NCBI RefSeq assembly: GCF_000975095.1
Contig: NZ_BBRD01000001.1
Location: forward strand, 513,263-577,262
DNA length: 64,000 bases
DNA from: Demequina aestuarii
GTDB taxonomy: Bacteria > Actinomycetota > Actinomycetes > Actinomycetales > Demequinaceae
Direction of reading: 5' to 3'
Part shown: positions 33,536 through 45,820 of the stretch, one piece after another
Layout of the letters: each line of letters opens with the position of its first letter
How positions within the stretch are numbered: position 1 is the stretch's first letter
Position numbers and translations under genes: made by a program
The notes under the pieces: generated by a model
Database searches by the model: none
Told to the model about the DNA's origin: nothing
The model's input: only the letters and a program-made list of their open reading frames with translations

Positions 33536-34750
33536 TCAGCGCCGTGCCCGTTGCTCGGCGGCACGGGCCAGGTCGAGGTCGAAGCCCTCGTGACGCATGC
33601 GCAGGTCGATGTAGAGGAGCGCGAATACGGAGCCCAGGTAGGAGTACACCAACACCAGCGAGATCACGTAGGACAGTCCGTACACCACGAAGAAGGCCAC
33701 GATCAGGACGACCATGTTCTCGGGGGCGACGAGCGAGACGAAGATCGCGCCGAACTGCCCCACGTATTGCAGCACGCTCGACACGATGTTGATCAGGATC
33801 GCGGCGACGAACAGTACGAGGACGCTCCACCAGAACCGACCACGGATCAGGCGCGTCAGACGCTTGAGTGCCGCCACCATCGAGATGCCCTCGAGCACGA
33901 TCATCGCTCGTGCGATGCCCTGGCCGAGCGTCACGAGGAAGCCCGCAGGAATCATCAGGAGGAAGAACAGCACCACGGTGAGCGCGATGGCGCCGCCGCT
34001 GGCGTCTCCCGCGGCGAGGGACACCAGCAGCGGCGAGAACGCCACGAGCAGCAGCGCGGTGAGAGCTGCGGAGGTCGTGACGTAGAGCAGCAGCAGGGAC
34101 CCCAGGCGCCGGCGCACCTGGCGCCACGCGAGCGGGATGCCGATGCGCTCCCCGAGCACGGCGCGCGCGACTCCAGGGGCGATGATCGAGCTGGAGAACA
34201 CGTCCGCGAGCAGCATCATCAGGACTGACACCACGATCATCGCGATGGTGCGGGAGGAGATGCCAGAGAACGTGGGGGTGGTGTTCATCAGGCCCAGCTG
34301 GGGGTCGGTGAACACCATCCACAGCGCGACGAGCATGAGGATCGTCGAGACGAGCGTGAACAGCAGCGGTGCGCCCAGGACGACGGCGCGATTGAAGCGC
34401 ATGGCCTTGAACGGCACGGTGAGGAAGTCGCCGAAGCTGAGGGGACGAAGCGGGATGATCCCCGGCTGCCACGACCGGAACGATGGCGCGGCACCCATCT
34501 GCTGCGGCACGGGCCCACGTCCCGCGGCAGGCGTGCCGTAGGCGGGCTGCTCAGCGAGCGACGGGCCCGGTGCGGCGCCGGCGACGGGTGCGGGTGCAGC
34601 TCCCGGCGGACCCGGTGGGGTGCCACCTGGCGCGGTCCACGCCTGGGGCGCTGCCGCATCGGCCGCCGTGCGGGCGTCCTGGTCGGACGGCCAGTGCAGC
34701 GCCGCCGCGTCGGCTGATGCCTCCGTGCCGCGGCGATCGTCGTTGGTCAT
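33536..34750 (-). CDS. Polytopic membrane protein with Pro/Ala-rich cytoplasmic tail
   Basis: A 404-residue protein: residues 1-90 are Pro/Ala/Gly-rich and likely disordered, followed by about six membrane helices in a pattern like the glycerophosphodiester phosphodiesterase membrane domain (SFGDFLTVPFKAMRFNRAV, then paired helices). There is no catalytic domain. AGGGGG precedes the ATG at 34750. It leads the operon that continues with DUF4129, DUF4350, MoxR and DUF58, divergent from mtrA. Its role may be an envelope membrane partner of that system, but this rests on context only. Confidence 0.75.
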   Translation of the reverse strand: MTNDDRRGTEASADAAALHWPSDQDARTAADAAAPQAWTAPGGTPPGPPGAAPAPVAGAAPGPSLAEQPAYGTPAAGRGPVPQQMGAAPSFRSWQPGIIPLRPLSFGDFLTVPFKAMRFNRAVVLGAPLLFTLVSTILMLVALWMVFTDPQLGLMNTTPTFSGISSRTIAMIVVSVLMMLLADVFSSSIIAPGVARAVLGERIGIPLAWRQVRRRLGSLLLLYVTTSAALTALLLVAFSPLLVSLAAGDASGGAIALTVVLFFLLMIPAGFLVTLGQGIARAMIVLEGISMVAALKRLTRLIRGRFWWSVLVLFVAAILINIVSSVLQYVGQFGAIFVSLVAPENMVVLIVAFFVVYGLSYVISLVLVYSYLGSVFALLYIDLRMRHEGFDLDLARAAEQRARR

Positions 34751-34846
34751 CGAGCCCCCTTCGTCGACTCGGACTATCCTGCCATGCGGCGCACGCGGGT
34801 TGCGGCCCTCTCACTCCCGTCGCGCCCACCGTGGCAAGATGGCGTC

Positions 34847-35530
34847 ATGACGGCACGCATCCTGGTGGTCGATGACGACCCCGCAGTCTCGGAGATGATC
34901 GGAATCGTCCTTCGCGGCGACGGTTTCGAGCCTGTCTTCTGCGATCACGGCGACCGTGCAGTGCAGGCCTTCCGTGACGAGAATCCCGACGTGATCCTGC
35001 TCGACCTGATGCTGCCGGGCAAGAGCGGCATCGACATCTGCCGGGAGATCCGCGCAGAGTCAGGCGTTCCGGTCATCATGCTCACGGCGAAGTCCGACAC
35101 GGTCGACGTGGTGCTCGGCCTCGAGTCCGGGGCGGATGACTACATCCCCAAGCCGTTCAAGCCGCGCGAGCTCATCGCTCGGGTGCGGGCGCGACTGCGC
35201 CGCAACGACAACGCCGTCCCGGCGGTGGTGCGCATCGGCGACCTCGAGATCGACGTCACCGGCCACCGTGTGACGCGCGCCGGGGACGTCATCCCGCTGA
35301 CGCCGCTCGAGTTCGACGTGCTCGTCACCCTGGCCCGCGCGCCCGGCCAGGTGTTCACGCGCGAGATCCTGCTCGAAGACGTGTGGGGCTACCGGCACGC
35401 CGCGGATACCCGTCTGGTGAACGTCCACATCCAGCGACTGCGCGCGAAGATCGAGCACGACCCGGAGAACCCCGAGATCATCCAGACGGTGCGCGGCGTG
35501 GGCTACAAGGCGGGCGCCCACCAGCCGTGA
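34847..35530 (+). CDS. mtrA: Response regulator MtrA
   Basis: A 227-residue OmpR-family regulator with VVDDDP (8-12), phosphoacceptor Asp53 (ILLDLMLPGKSG), Lys102 (YIPKPFKP) and a C-terminal winged helix (LTPLEFDVLVTLARAPGQVFTRE...VRGVGYKAG). Together with mtrB and lpqB just downstream it is the actinobacterial MtrAB-LpqB system, which governs cell-wall hydrolases, division and osmoresponse. CAAGAT six bases before the ATG may be its -10 box. No ribosome binding site is visible. Confidence 0.97.
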   Translation: MTARILVVDDDPAVSEMIGIVLRGDGFEPVFCDHGDRAVQAFRDENPDVILLDLMLPGKSGIDICREIRAESGVPVIMLTAKSDTVDVVLGLESGADDYIPKPFKPRELIARVRARLRRNDNAVPAVVRIGDLEIDVTGHRVTRAGDVIPLTPLEFDVLVTLARAPGQVFTREILLEDVWGYRHAADTRLVNVHIQRLRAKIEHDPENPEIIQTVRGVGYKAGAHQP

Positions 35531-35555
35531 CGGCGTGGGTCTGAGGTCCACCCCC

Positions 35556-37208
35556 ATGACGAGCATCGCACGGTCCGTCGGCGCGGCTCTCGCCACCCCG
35601 GTGCGCTACGCGACCCGGCGCTGGACCCGTTCGATGTCGCTGCGCGTGGTCGTGTCGACACTCGTGATGGGCATCGGCACGGTCGCTCTGCTCGGCGCCT
35701 ACGTCACGACCCAGATCCGCGACGGCCTGGTCGACAACCGTGTGGATCGTGTGCTTGCGGAGAGCGCGCGTGACGCCGCCACCGCTCAGGAACGTGCCGA
35801 GACGTCGACGGCCGCCAACCCGCAGGACCTGCAGCAGTTCGTCTACGTGCTGCAGACCGAGTTGCGCGCGCTGGGCGGCGAGAGCCGCGGTCTGGTGATG
35901 CTGCGCAGTCCCGACAACACCTCGGCGGTACCGCTGACCATCGGTGAGTCGACCACGGGCCTGCGTCTGGCCGTCTCCTCTGACATGCGTGACGCGGTGG
36001 CGGACGGCGTCGCCCAGCCATGGCAGTTCGTCACCCTGCCCAGCACGGGGGACCCGGGGATCGTCGTGGGGTCGCAGTTCGACATCCCCGTCGCAGGCGC
36101 ATACGAGCTGTACTTCGTGTACTCGCTCGCCGACGAGCAGTCGACGCTCGCGCTCATTCAGCAGGTGCTCGCGCTGGGCGCCGCGGTGCTCGTCGCGCTC
36201 GTGGTCGCCATGACGTGGTTCGTGACGTCGCAGGCGGTGCGGCCGGTGCGGCAGGCGGCTCGCGTGGCGTCGCGCCTCGCCGAGGGGCGGCTCTCGGAGC
36301 GCATGACCGTGCGCGGTCACGACGAGATGGCCACGCTCGCGCAGACCTTCAACGAGATGGCCGAGTCGCTCCAGCGCCAGATCACGCGCATGGAGCACCT
36401 GTCGCGACTGCAGCGTCGGTTCGTCTCCGACGTCTCGCACGAGCTGCGCACCCCGCTCACGACGGTGCGGATGGCGTCCGACGTGCTCCACGACGCTCGC
36501 GACGGCTTCCCTCCCCACGTGTCCCGCTCGGCCGAGCTGCTCAGCACTCAGCTTGATCGCTTCGAGGCGCTGCTGAGCGACCTGCTGGAGATCTCCCGCA
36601 TCGACGCGGGCGCCGCGCCCCTGGAGTTCGAAGAGGTGGACCTCGCCGATGTGGTGAGAGACGAGGTCGAGGCCATGCTTCCCATCGCGGGCGACATGGG
36701 CGTCGAGATCCGGCTCCACGTCGCGGCGGGCGGCCACACGGCGTCGATCGATCGACCCCGGGTGGGGCGCATCGTCCGCAATCTGCTCTCGAACGCCATC
36801 GAGCACTGTCAGGAGGGCGCCGTCGACGTCGCGGTCCGCGCCGACAGGCGCGGCGTCGCCGTCGTGGTGCGCGACTACGGTCTGGGGCTCACCACGCACC
36901 AGGTCGAGCGCGTGTTCGACCGGTTCTGGCGGGCGGACTCCGCGCGGGCGCGCACGATGGGCGGGACCGGTCTCGGACTGTCGATCGCGCGCGAGGATGC
37001 GGTGCTGCACGATGGGCGGCTGGAGGCGTGGGGTCAGCCGGGCAAGGGCGCCAGCTTCCGGCTGCTGCTGCCGCGGACGTCGGAGGGGCTCGGCTCGAAC
37101 GCCCCCTTGCCCCTCGTGATGCGTGAGAAGGACTTCGAGGCCGCTGGCCCCCGCGTGGATTTCGCTTCCACGCTCGTGAGTCCCAGCGCCGAGGGAGGCC
37201 AGCCGTGA
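35556..37208 (+). CDS. mtrB: Sensor histidine kinase MtrB
   Basis: A 550-residue kinase: transmembrane helix about 30-50, extracytoplasmic sensor of about 150 residues, second helix about 205-227, HAMP (RLSERMTVRGHDEMATLAQTFNEM region), HisKA with DVSHELRTPLTTV (His295), HATPase_c with NAIEHC and GTGLGLSIARED, and a non-conserved C-terminal tail. It phosphorylates MtrA. The ATG at 35556 is preferred over a GTG at 35535 because TGAGGT precedes it and the GTG has no site. Its stop overlaps the lpqB start. Confidence 0.95.
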   Translation: MTSIARSVGAALATPVRYATRRWTRSMSLRVVVSTLVMGIGTVALLGAYVTTQIRDGLVDNRVDRVLAESARDAATAQERAETSTAANPQDLQQFVYVLQTELRALGGESRGLVMLRSPDNTSAVPLTIGESTTGLRLAVSSDMRDAVADGVAQPWQFVTLPSTGDPGIVVGSQFDIPVAGAYELYFVYSLADEQSTLALIQQVLALGAAVLVALVVAMTWFVTSQAVRPVRQAARVASRLAEGRLSERMTVRGHDEMATLAQTFNEMAESLQRQITRMEHLSRLQRRFVSDVSHELRTPLTTVRMASDVLHDARDGFPPHVSRSAELLSTQLDRFEALLSDLLEISRIDAGAAPLEFEEVDLADVVRDEVEAMLPIAGDMGVEIRLHVAAGGHTASIDRPRVGRIVRNLLSNAIEHCQEGAVDVAVRADRRGVAVVVRDYGLGLTTHQVERVFDRFWRADSARARTMGGTGLGLSIAREDAVLHDGRLEAWGQPGKGASFRLLLPRTSEGLGSNAPLPLVMREKDFEAAGPRVDFASTLVSPSAEGGQP

Positions 37209-38932
37209 ACACCCGACGACTCGCGGCCGTGATCACGCTCGCCGCCACGACCTTGGTGGGCTGCGCGGCGATCCCGCACACCGGGGACGTGCAGGAGGGC
37301 AGCGCCGACGTGCTGCCCGTCGAGCCGCTGCAGCCCATCCAGGAGGGCCCGGGCCCCTCGGACGAGCCGGCGGCGATCATCGTGGGCTTCCTCAACGCCT
37401 CCGCTGCGGGCGTCGCCTCGGACTTCGAGGTGGCACGGGAGTTCCTGACGGACGAGGCGGCGGCCAGCTGGAACCCCGGAGCGCAGACGCTCGTCTACCG
37501 GTCCGGTGCCGCCACGCCCGTGTGGGACGAGGAGTCGCGCACGGTCGCCTATGAGGTGCCGTTGTCATCCACGGTCGATTCGTCGGGGAGGCGTGTCGAC
37601 TCTCCCGATGGCACCGTCGCGGACCTCTCGTACACGCTCATCGAGGACGATCAGGGGCGGTGGCGCATCTCCGAGCTCGCTGACGGCGTGGTGATCAACC
37701 AGGCGAACTTCACGCGGTTCTTCCGCCAGGTCGACCTGGTCTTCGCCACCCCCGACCTCACGACGTCCGTCCCGGAGGTGCGGTGGCTGCCGGACAACAA
37801 CGTCGTGACCGCCGCGGCGCGCGAACTCGTGGAGGGGCCCTCGACGTGGCTGGCCGATGCGGTCGTCACCGGCTTCCCGGCGACCGCTGCGCTCGCGGTG
37901 GAGTCGGTGGTGGTGACGGGCGGCGTGGCCACCGTGGACCTCACGCCTCAGTCCGCGGGCACGCCGGAGCAGCGCGCGCTGGCGGCGGAGCAGATGCGCG
38001 TGACGCTGGGAGCGATGCCGAGCGTGACGGACGTCGAGGTGCGCATCGGCGGACTGCCCATCGCGACCGACGAGCCCGTCGAGCTCACGGCACCGCCGGT
38101 GCCCGAGCCGCAAGCGGCCGTGCTCGCGGCGGGTCGCCTCGGCACGTGGGATGGCGAGACGCTGCTGATGACCGCCGACGACGTGGGCGGTGTAGGCGCG
38201 AACGCGTACGGCCTGGCGCGGTCATACGACGGCGAGCGCGTGGCCTACGTCGACGGCGAGGCGTTGATGACGAGCACCGTGCTTGCCGAGGACGGTGCCT
38301 CGTTCGTCGCCTTCGAGCAGGACATGCCCGCGCCCGTGGGCACGGTGGCGGCCACCGACGTGTTCTCCGGTAGCGATCTGGTGGCGCCCAGCTTCGACCG
38401 GCACGGGTACCTGTGGACCGCGCGCGGGGTCGACGGCGAGGGGCTCATCGCGGTCGCCCCCACCGGGGAGAGCGTGGTGCTCGAGAGCGCCTGGCTGCAG
38501 ACCCGGTCGACGATTGCGCTGTCCGTGTCGCGCGACGGCAGCATGGTCGCCACGGTGTCGCGTTCCGGCGGACAGCCCGTGGTGGAGGTGGCCGCCGTGG
38601 TGCGTGACGCCGCAGGCGCGCCGCTGGGCATCGGGGAGCCAGTCGCGATCGGGACGGGGGTCGGCGCGGGCGTCGACCTCGCATGGCTCGACGACTCGAC
38701 GGTCGCGGTGCTGGGCGAGGACGTCGAGGGCGCCTCGTCGCCCCTGTGGCTCGTGACCGTCGGGGGCGGCACCTCCCTGGTGACCACGCTCCAGGACGCT
38801 GTCGACCTGTCCGTGCGCGTCGGCGAAGCGTCGCTGGTGGTGGTGGGCGCCGATGGTCGGGTGGAGGAGCGCTCCGGCTCGGCGTGGGCACCCGTGCTCC
38901 AAGGCGTGTCCGAGGTCGCCTACTCGGGTTGA
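37205..38932 (+). CDS. lpqB: Lipoprotein LpqB, MtrAB accessory factor
   Basis: A 575-residue lipoprotein with signal peptide and lipobox LVGC (Cys20). It continues with a GerMN/Gmad domain (about 190-290, TVDLTPQSAGTPEQRALAAEQM) and a C-terminal beta-propeller-like region. In mycobacteria LpqB binds the MtrB sensor domain and tunes MtrA phosphorylation. The GTG at 37205 overlaps the mtrB stop (GTGA), giving a strictly coupled mtrAB-lpqB operon. Confidence 0.95.
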   Translation: MNTRRLAAVITLAATTLVGCAAIPHTGDVQEGSADVLPVEPLQPIQEGPGPSDEPAAIIVGFLNASAAGVASDFEVAREFLTDEAAASWNPGAQTLVYRSGAATPVWDEESRTVAYEVPLSSTVDSSGRRVDSPDGTVADLSYTLIEDDQGRWRISELADGVVINQANFTRFFRQVDLVFATPDLTTSVPEVRWLPDNNVVTAAARELVEGPSTWLADAVVTGFPATAALAVESVVVTGGVATVDLTPQSAGTPEQRALAAEQMRVTLGAMPSVTDVEVRIGGLPIATDEPVELTAPPVPEPQAAVLAAGRLGTWDGETLLMTADDVGGVGANAYGLARSYDGERVAYVDGEALMTSTVLAEDGASFVAFEQDMPAPVGTVAATDVFSGSDLVAPSFDRHGYLWTARGVDGEGLIAVAPTGESVVLESAWLQTRSTIALSVSRDGSMVATVSRSGGQPVVEVAAVVRDAAGAPLGIGEPVAIGTGVGAGVDLAWLDDSTVAVLGEDVEGASSPLWLVTVGGGTSLVTTLQDAVDLSVRVGEASLVVVGADGRVEERSGSAWAPVLQGVSEVAYSG

Positions 38933-39027
38933 GCCACGCCGTCCCCAGGCGGGCGTGATGGCACGGCGCGCACCGCGACCCTGCTCTGACGGTGCTTCGG
39001 CGGCGGACGGCCGGTCATCCTGGGCCG

Positions 39028-39867
39028 GTGGACTGGGTCGGGGCGGCGCGCACCGCAGCGGAGGATCTCGCACGGCTCGTCGTGCCGGTCGAGTGTGCCG
39101 GGTGCGGCGAGGTGGACGTGAGGCTGTGCGAGGACTGCGCGTCCGTCTGGTGGGGGTGGCCCGTGCGCGTGGACTCCGGTGCTCCGCGACTCGACATCGA
39201 CGGGCGGGCTCCGTTGCCCGTGTGGGCGGTCGCGGGCCTCGACGGATCGCCTGAGTCCGTGGTGCGCGCGTGGAAGGACGGCGCGCGCCGGGACCTCGAC
39301 GCCTGGATCGCCGGATCCGTGCGGCTCGCCGCCCGGCGGGTCGGCCCGGAGCTCGCGAGGGCGCCGATGCGAGAAGGCCCTGTCGTCCCACCCGCCCCGC
39401 CCTCGATCACGGTGGTGCCTGCACCGGCACGCCCCGCCAGCACCCGGCGGCGCGGGGTGGACCTGCCCGAGATGCTCGCCAGGGGTGTCGCGACGGGCCT
39501 GAGGGAGGCGGGGCTCGAGGCGTCGGTCGCCAGGGTGATGAGCATCGGCGGCGGGGAGTCGCGCGGGCGGTCGGCGCGCGCCCGCTGGCGCGGCGCGCGG
39601 GGGTCCGTCGCGGTGCGGCGCGCCGTCCGCGGTCCGGTTGTGCTGGTCGACGACGTCCTCACGACGGGGGCGACTCTGGCGGCCTGCGTCGACGCGCTCG
39701 AGGGGGAGGGCGCGATCGTGATCGGGGCGTTCGTCGCCGCGTCTGCCAGTGGTGCTCGCTCGCGTGCCCGGGTGGGTCTAGGGTGGGATTCAGACAGAGA
39801 TTCGTCGACACCTTCAAGGTTCGAGGAGGTGATGCCGCAGGCGCAGAAGGCGCCGCCGTCACCATGA
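39028..39867 (+). CDS. ComF-like phosphoribosyltransferase-family protein
   Basis: A 279-residue protein. An N-terminal zinc-finger-like part has CAGCGEVDVRLCEDC (four Cys in CxxC...CxxC), and the C-terminal type I phosphoribosyltransferase domain ends in GPVVLVDDVLTTGATLAAC, the PRPP-binding loop. ComF in naturally competent bacteria is needed for DNA uptake; in actinobacteria homologues lie between lpqB and hpf regardless of competence. The GTG at 39028 is the nearest start to the first conserved residue; another GTG at 38992 is possible. Confidence 0.85.
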   Translation: MDWVGAARTAAEDLARLVVPVECAGCGEVDVRLCEDCASVWWGWPVRVDSGAPRLDIDGRAPLPVWAVAGLDGSPESVVRAWKDGARRDLDAWIAGSVRLAARRVGPELARAPMREGPVVPPAPPSITVVPAPARPASTRRRGVDLPEMLARGVATGLREAGLEASVARVMSIGGGESRGRSARARWRGARGSVAVRRAVRGPVVLVDDVLTTGATLAACVDALEGEGAIVIGAFVAASASGARSRARVGLGWDSDRDSSTPSRFEEVMPQAQKAPPSP

Positions 39868-39910
39868 CTCGGCCACGTGGCCGCTAACGCTGACCCGGAG
39901 GAGTTTCACC

Positions 39911-40600
39911 ATGGACATTGCGATCGTCGGACGCCACACGAAGGTCTCCGAAGACACGCGCCTGAAGATCTTCGAGAAGATGGAGAAGGTCGAGTCGCTC
40001 GCCCCCAGAGCCACGCGCGCAGAGATCAACGTGGTACACGAACGGAACCCCCGGCTGTCCGGAGAGCGCGAACGCGTGGAGATCACGCTCCACGATCACG
40101 GCGTGATTCGGGCCGAGGCCGCCGCCGACGACCGAATGGCCGCGCTGGACCTTGCGACCGCACGCATCGTGGAGCAGCTGCGCCGACAGCACGAGCGCCG
40201 CGCGAACCGTCACAAGGGCAAGCCGTCGCTCCACGCGGTGGTCGCTCAGGACATGGCAGCCGCCGAGCAGGCCGGCACCACCACCGAGCACGGCGCCCCG
40301 CGGGACGGCGAACGAGTCGAGAGCGTCGAATCGTGGGATGGCGCCCCCGAGGGGTCGACAGTCGAGGTGCCCATCGATGGCACGCCGATCGTGATCCGCT
40401 CCAAGACCCACAGTGCGACGCGCATGTCCGTGGCCGACGCCATCGATCAGATGGAGCTCGTCGGGCACGACTTCTACCTGTTCCTCGACTCCGACTCCGG
40501 TCTCGCTTCTGCGGTGTACCGCAGGCGCGGCTGGACCTATGGCGTGATCCGTATCGAGGAGACCGCCGACGACGAGGACGCTCAGCGCGAGACCGCCTGA
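39911..40600 (+). CDS. hpf: Long-form ribosome hibernation factor HPF
   Basis: A 229-residue protein with an N-terminal S30AE domain (1-105, MDIAIVGRHTKVSEDT) that sits in the decoding region and a C-terminal dimerisation domain (about 165-222, SATRMSVADAIDQMELVGHDFYLF) that joins two 70S ribosomes into 100S particles. The linker is longer and more acidic than usual. A strong GGAGGAG lies nine bases before the ATG. The gene is followed after 70 bases by a promoter for the next gene. Confidence 0.95.
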   Translation: MDIAIVGRHTKVSEDTRLKIFEKMEKVESLAPRATRAEINVVHERNPRLSGERERVEITLHDHGVIRAEAAADDRMAALDLATARIVEQLRRQHERRANRHKGKPSLHAVVAQDMAAAEQAGTTTEHGAPRDGERVESVESWDGAPEGSTVEVPIDGTPIVIRSKTHSATRMSVADAIDQMELVGHDFYLFLDSDSGLASAVYRRRGWTYGVIRIEETADDEDAQRETA

Positions 40601-40670
40601 CCGCCTGACGACACGGAATCGTCGCGGGCGCGCACGCCGGAGCACCGGGGTCTCCCGGTAGTCTCCGAGC

Positions 40671-41561
40671 GTGCGCACCCGCGACTTTCTGCTCGTCCTC
40701 CTCGCCGCCGCACTGTGGGGGACGGGAGGGGTGCTCGGGACGCTGCTGGCCGATGACGGCCAGATTCCGGCCGCCTCGGTGGCGATGTGGCGCATGCTCG
40801 TCGCCGGCGCAACGCTGACGCTGTGGCTGGCTGCGCGCGGAGCGGTGCGTCCCCGGTCCCTCACCGTGCCGATGCTCCGGCGCCTCGTCACCACGGGAGC
40901 GATGATCGCCGCCTTCGAGGTGCTGTACTTCACGAGCATCGCACTCGCCGGGGTGGGTCTCGCGACGCTCGTGGCGATTGGCTGCGCGCCCGCGTGGGTG
41001 GTGCTGTGGGACTGGGCACGGCGCGGAGACCGCCCGGACGCTCGCCGCGCGCTCGCGCTGGTGATCGCTCTCGCCGGTCTGGTCGCGCTGCTGGGCTCGT
41101 CCGTGGACGCCGACGACCGCGCGCTCGCGGGCGTGGCGCTGGCGATCGCCACCGGTGCCGTCTTCGCCGGGGTGACGGTGGTCAACCGCGCTCCGGTCCC
41201 TGGGCTCGGCGCGGCGCGCCTCACGGCGCTCGCCTTCAGCGCAGGCGGGCTGATGCTGGTGCCGGTCGCCGCGCTGGTCGGGTGGGGAGTGCCCCAGGGG
41301 GCCGCCCCGTGGGGGTATGCGCTGGTGCTCGGCGTCGTGTCCACCGCGCTCGCGTATCTCGCGTACCTCTCCGGCCTCCGGACGGTGCCGCCGTTCGTCG
41401 CGACCGTGGTCGCGCTGCTGGAGCCGCTCGTCGCCGCCGTGCTCGGCGCGCTGATCTTCGTCGAGCGCATCGGCCCCTGGGGGCTGCTCGGAGGGGCGGC
41501 CCTCGCATCGGCCGTCGTGCTGTTGCGCCCACAGCGAGACGAACCAGCGACCCTGCACTGA
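40671..41561 (+). CDS. EamA/DMT family transporter
   Basis: A 296-residue protein with ten hydrophobic helices in two EamA repeats (about 4-140 and 150-285). [13 protein letters not shown] at the start and [21 protein letters not shown] near the end are typical of drug/metabolite transporters of this group. Substrate unknown; amino-acid or metabolite export is the usual assignment. TAGTCT (40659-40664) precedes the GTG by 6 bases, so the transcript is probably leaderless. Confidence 0.88.
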   Translation: MRTRDFLLVLLAAALWGTGGVLGTLLADDGQIPAASVAMWRMLVAGATLTLWLAARGAVRPRSLTVPMLRRLVTTGAMIAAFEVLYFTSIALAGVGLATLVAIGCAPAWVVLWDWARRGDRPDARRALALVIALAGLVALLGSSVDADDRALAGVALAIATGAVFAGVTVVNRAPVPGLGAARLTALAFSAGGLMLVPVAALVGWGVPQGAAPWGYALVLGVVSTALAYLAYLSGLRTVPPFVATVVALLEPLVAAVLGALIFVERIGPWGLLGGAALASAVVLLRPQRDEPATLH

Positions 41562-41604
41562 CGCCCTACGATGGTTGACGGATCCGAACCGCAAGGAGAG
41601 CTAC

Positions 41605-44448
<2,844 letters not shown>

Positions 44449-44451
44449 GCC

Positions 44452-44883
44452 TCAACCCACGTGCATCTCGGTGACGAGCCAGCGGCCCGTCACGTCTTCG
44501 AGTCGCATGGCGATGGCTCGGCAGTGGTCTCCGTCGTCGACGACGATCGAGACCTCCGCCGCGTCCCGCGACACCCGGAACACGCGTGCCCGACGCACGC
44601 CGACGGGGTGCGAGCGAGCGAGGCCCGCTCGGCGAGCAAGGGAGCGCTGCCGAGCCACCTGACCGAACACCGCAGGTGCGATCCAACGCACATAGGGGTC
44701 CAGTGCCGGTCCGCCCAGCAGGGCTTCCATGACCGCCTTGGCGACCGTGCAGGCGAGCGGCGCCGGGTCGCCGAGAACCCGTCGCTCCCGGCCGTAGGGC
44801 ACAGGGCTGGGCGGCGGCGGCGCCGAGGTGAACCCCGGCGCACGGGCACCGCCCTGGGGCGCGGGGAGGCTTGCGGCGCTCAT
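44452..44883 (-). CDS. DUF6459 (Rv3235-like) protein
   Basis: A 143-residue protein. The first 40 residues are Pro/Ala-rich and disordered; the remainder (ARRVFRVSR-type strands, GDHCRAIAMRLEDVTGRWLVTEMHV) forms a small alpha/beta domain as in Rv3235-like proteins found beside secA in actinobacteria. Function unknown. The ATG at 44883 overlaps the stop of the upstream LysM gene by four bases (ATGA), so the two are coupled. Confidence 0.65.
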   Translation of the reverse strand: MSAASLPAPQGGARAPGFTSAPPPPSPVPYGRERRVLGDPAPLACTVAKAVMEALLGGPALDPYVRWIAPAVFGQVARQRSLARRAGLARSHPVGVRRARVFRVSRDAAEVSIVVDDGDHCRAIAMRLEDVTGRWLVTEMHVG

Positions 44884-45698
44884 CGCTCCCACCCCGGGGG
44901 GATGGTGAGTTCCTGGCCGGGGTGGATCAAAGAGGGATCGGTGCCTACCGTCTCGCGATTCGCCTCGTAGAGCTGTGGCCATGCCGCCGCGATGGCTCCT
45001 GCGTCGCGGCTGATGGACCCGTCGTGGAGCCCCCCGTCGATCGCGTCGGCCGTGATGGACCACAGCGAGTCTCCTGGGGCCACGACGTGGAGCCGATCCC
45101 GCGAGCGGTCAGCCGGCGCTGCGGTGGTCGGAGTCTCGGATCCGCCAGACTCGGGAGCCGCCGCTGGCTGTCCCTCACGGCCCACGGGAGGCGGCAGCAC
45201 CGGGTGCGACACGGGAGGCTCCACGAGGCTCGAGCGGGGGGCGATCGGCTCTGGAATCCACCCGGCGTCGGAGTCGCCAGGCGTGGCGCCCGCCGGGAGC
45301 GCAAGACCCGCCGACAGCGCCCCGGTGGCGGCGATGGACACCACGCGCCTCCATGCTCCGGGAGTGAGTCGCAGTGCGGCCCGGCGCACGCGCGAGTGCC
45401 GCGGCGCGACGACGAGGACGAGCGACATGACGCTGAGATGAGCCGCGACCGCAGCGCCGCCAGCGCCTGCCACCACGGCGACTCCCTCGCCGAGAGTCAG
45501 GGGAGCGAGCGCCATCGACGGCGCCCGCGATAGCCCGGCGGCGATCGCGCTTCCTGAGTCCCACGTGGCGACGGCGAGCGCCCATGCGAGGACGGGAGTC
45601 GCCGCCAACGCGGCCATCGCGCCCGCCCTCGCCGCGGCTTCGCGCGCCGCGAACGCTCCCCGATGTCCGCGCGCTCGCCGTGTCGTCCTGATCTCCAT
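44880..45698 (-). CDS. LysM-domain membrane protein
   Basis: A 272-residue protein with three hydrophobic segments (about 28-55, 70-95, 118-138), a Pro/Ser-rich linker, and a C-terminal LysM domain (about 205-268; LHVVAPGDSLWSITADAI ... LIHPGQELTIPP) that binds N-acetylglucosamine-containing glycans such as peptidoglycan. The ATG at 45698 has GAGGTG upstream. An unusually AT-rich stretch with a 10-base direct repeat lies directly upstream (45718-45752), presumably its promoter or operator. Confidence 0.85.
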   Translation of the reverse strand: MEIRTTRRARGHRGAFAAREAAARAGAMAALAATPVLAWALAVATWDSGSAIAAGLSRAPSMALAPLTLGEGVAVVAGAGGAAVAAHLSVMSLVLVVAPRHSRVRRAALRLTPGAWRRVVSIAATGALSAGLALPAGATPGDSDAGWIPEPIAPRSSLVEPPVSHPVLPPPVGREGQPAAAPESGGSETPTTAAPADRSRDRLHVVAPGDSLWSITADAIDGGLHDGSISRDAGAIAAAWPQLYEANRETVGTDPSLIHPGQELTIPPGWER

Positions 45699-45717
45699 GT
45701 CACACCTCTTCGATAGC

Positions 45718-45734
45718 GTTTGATGCAGTTTGAT
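45718..45734. repeat. Tandem GTTTGAT direct repeat, operator candidate
   Basis: GTTTGAT occurs at 45718-45724 and again at 45728-45734, one helical turn (10 bases) apart, within an AT-rich island that continues to about 45752. It lies between the divergent LysM and Sm-like genes. Head-to-tail repeats spaced by one turn are the type of site bound by BldC-like regulators, one of which is encoded 600 bases away. Confidence 0.4.
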
Positions 45735-45820
45735 AATGGTAGATATACAACGATGCCGCTCTGGCGTCTACCGGAGGTCAGTGCTGGCTGTGGACAGCGC
45801 TCACCCCGTAGCGTGTGCAC

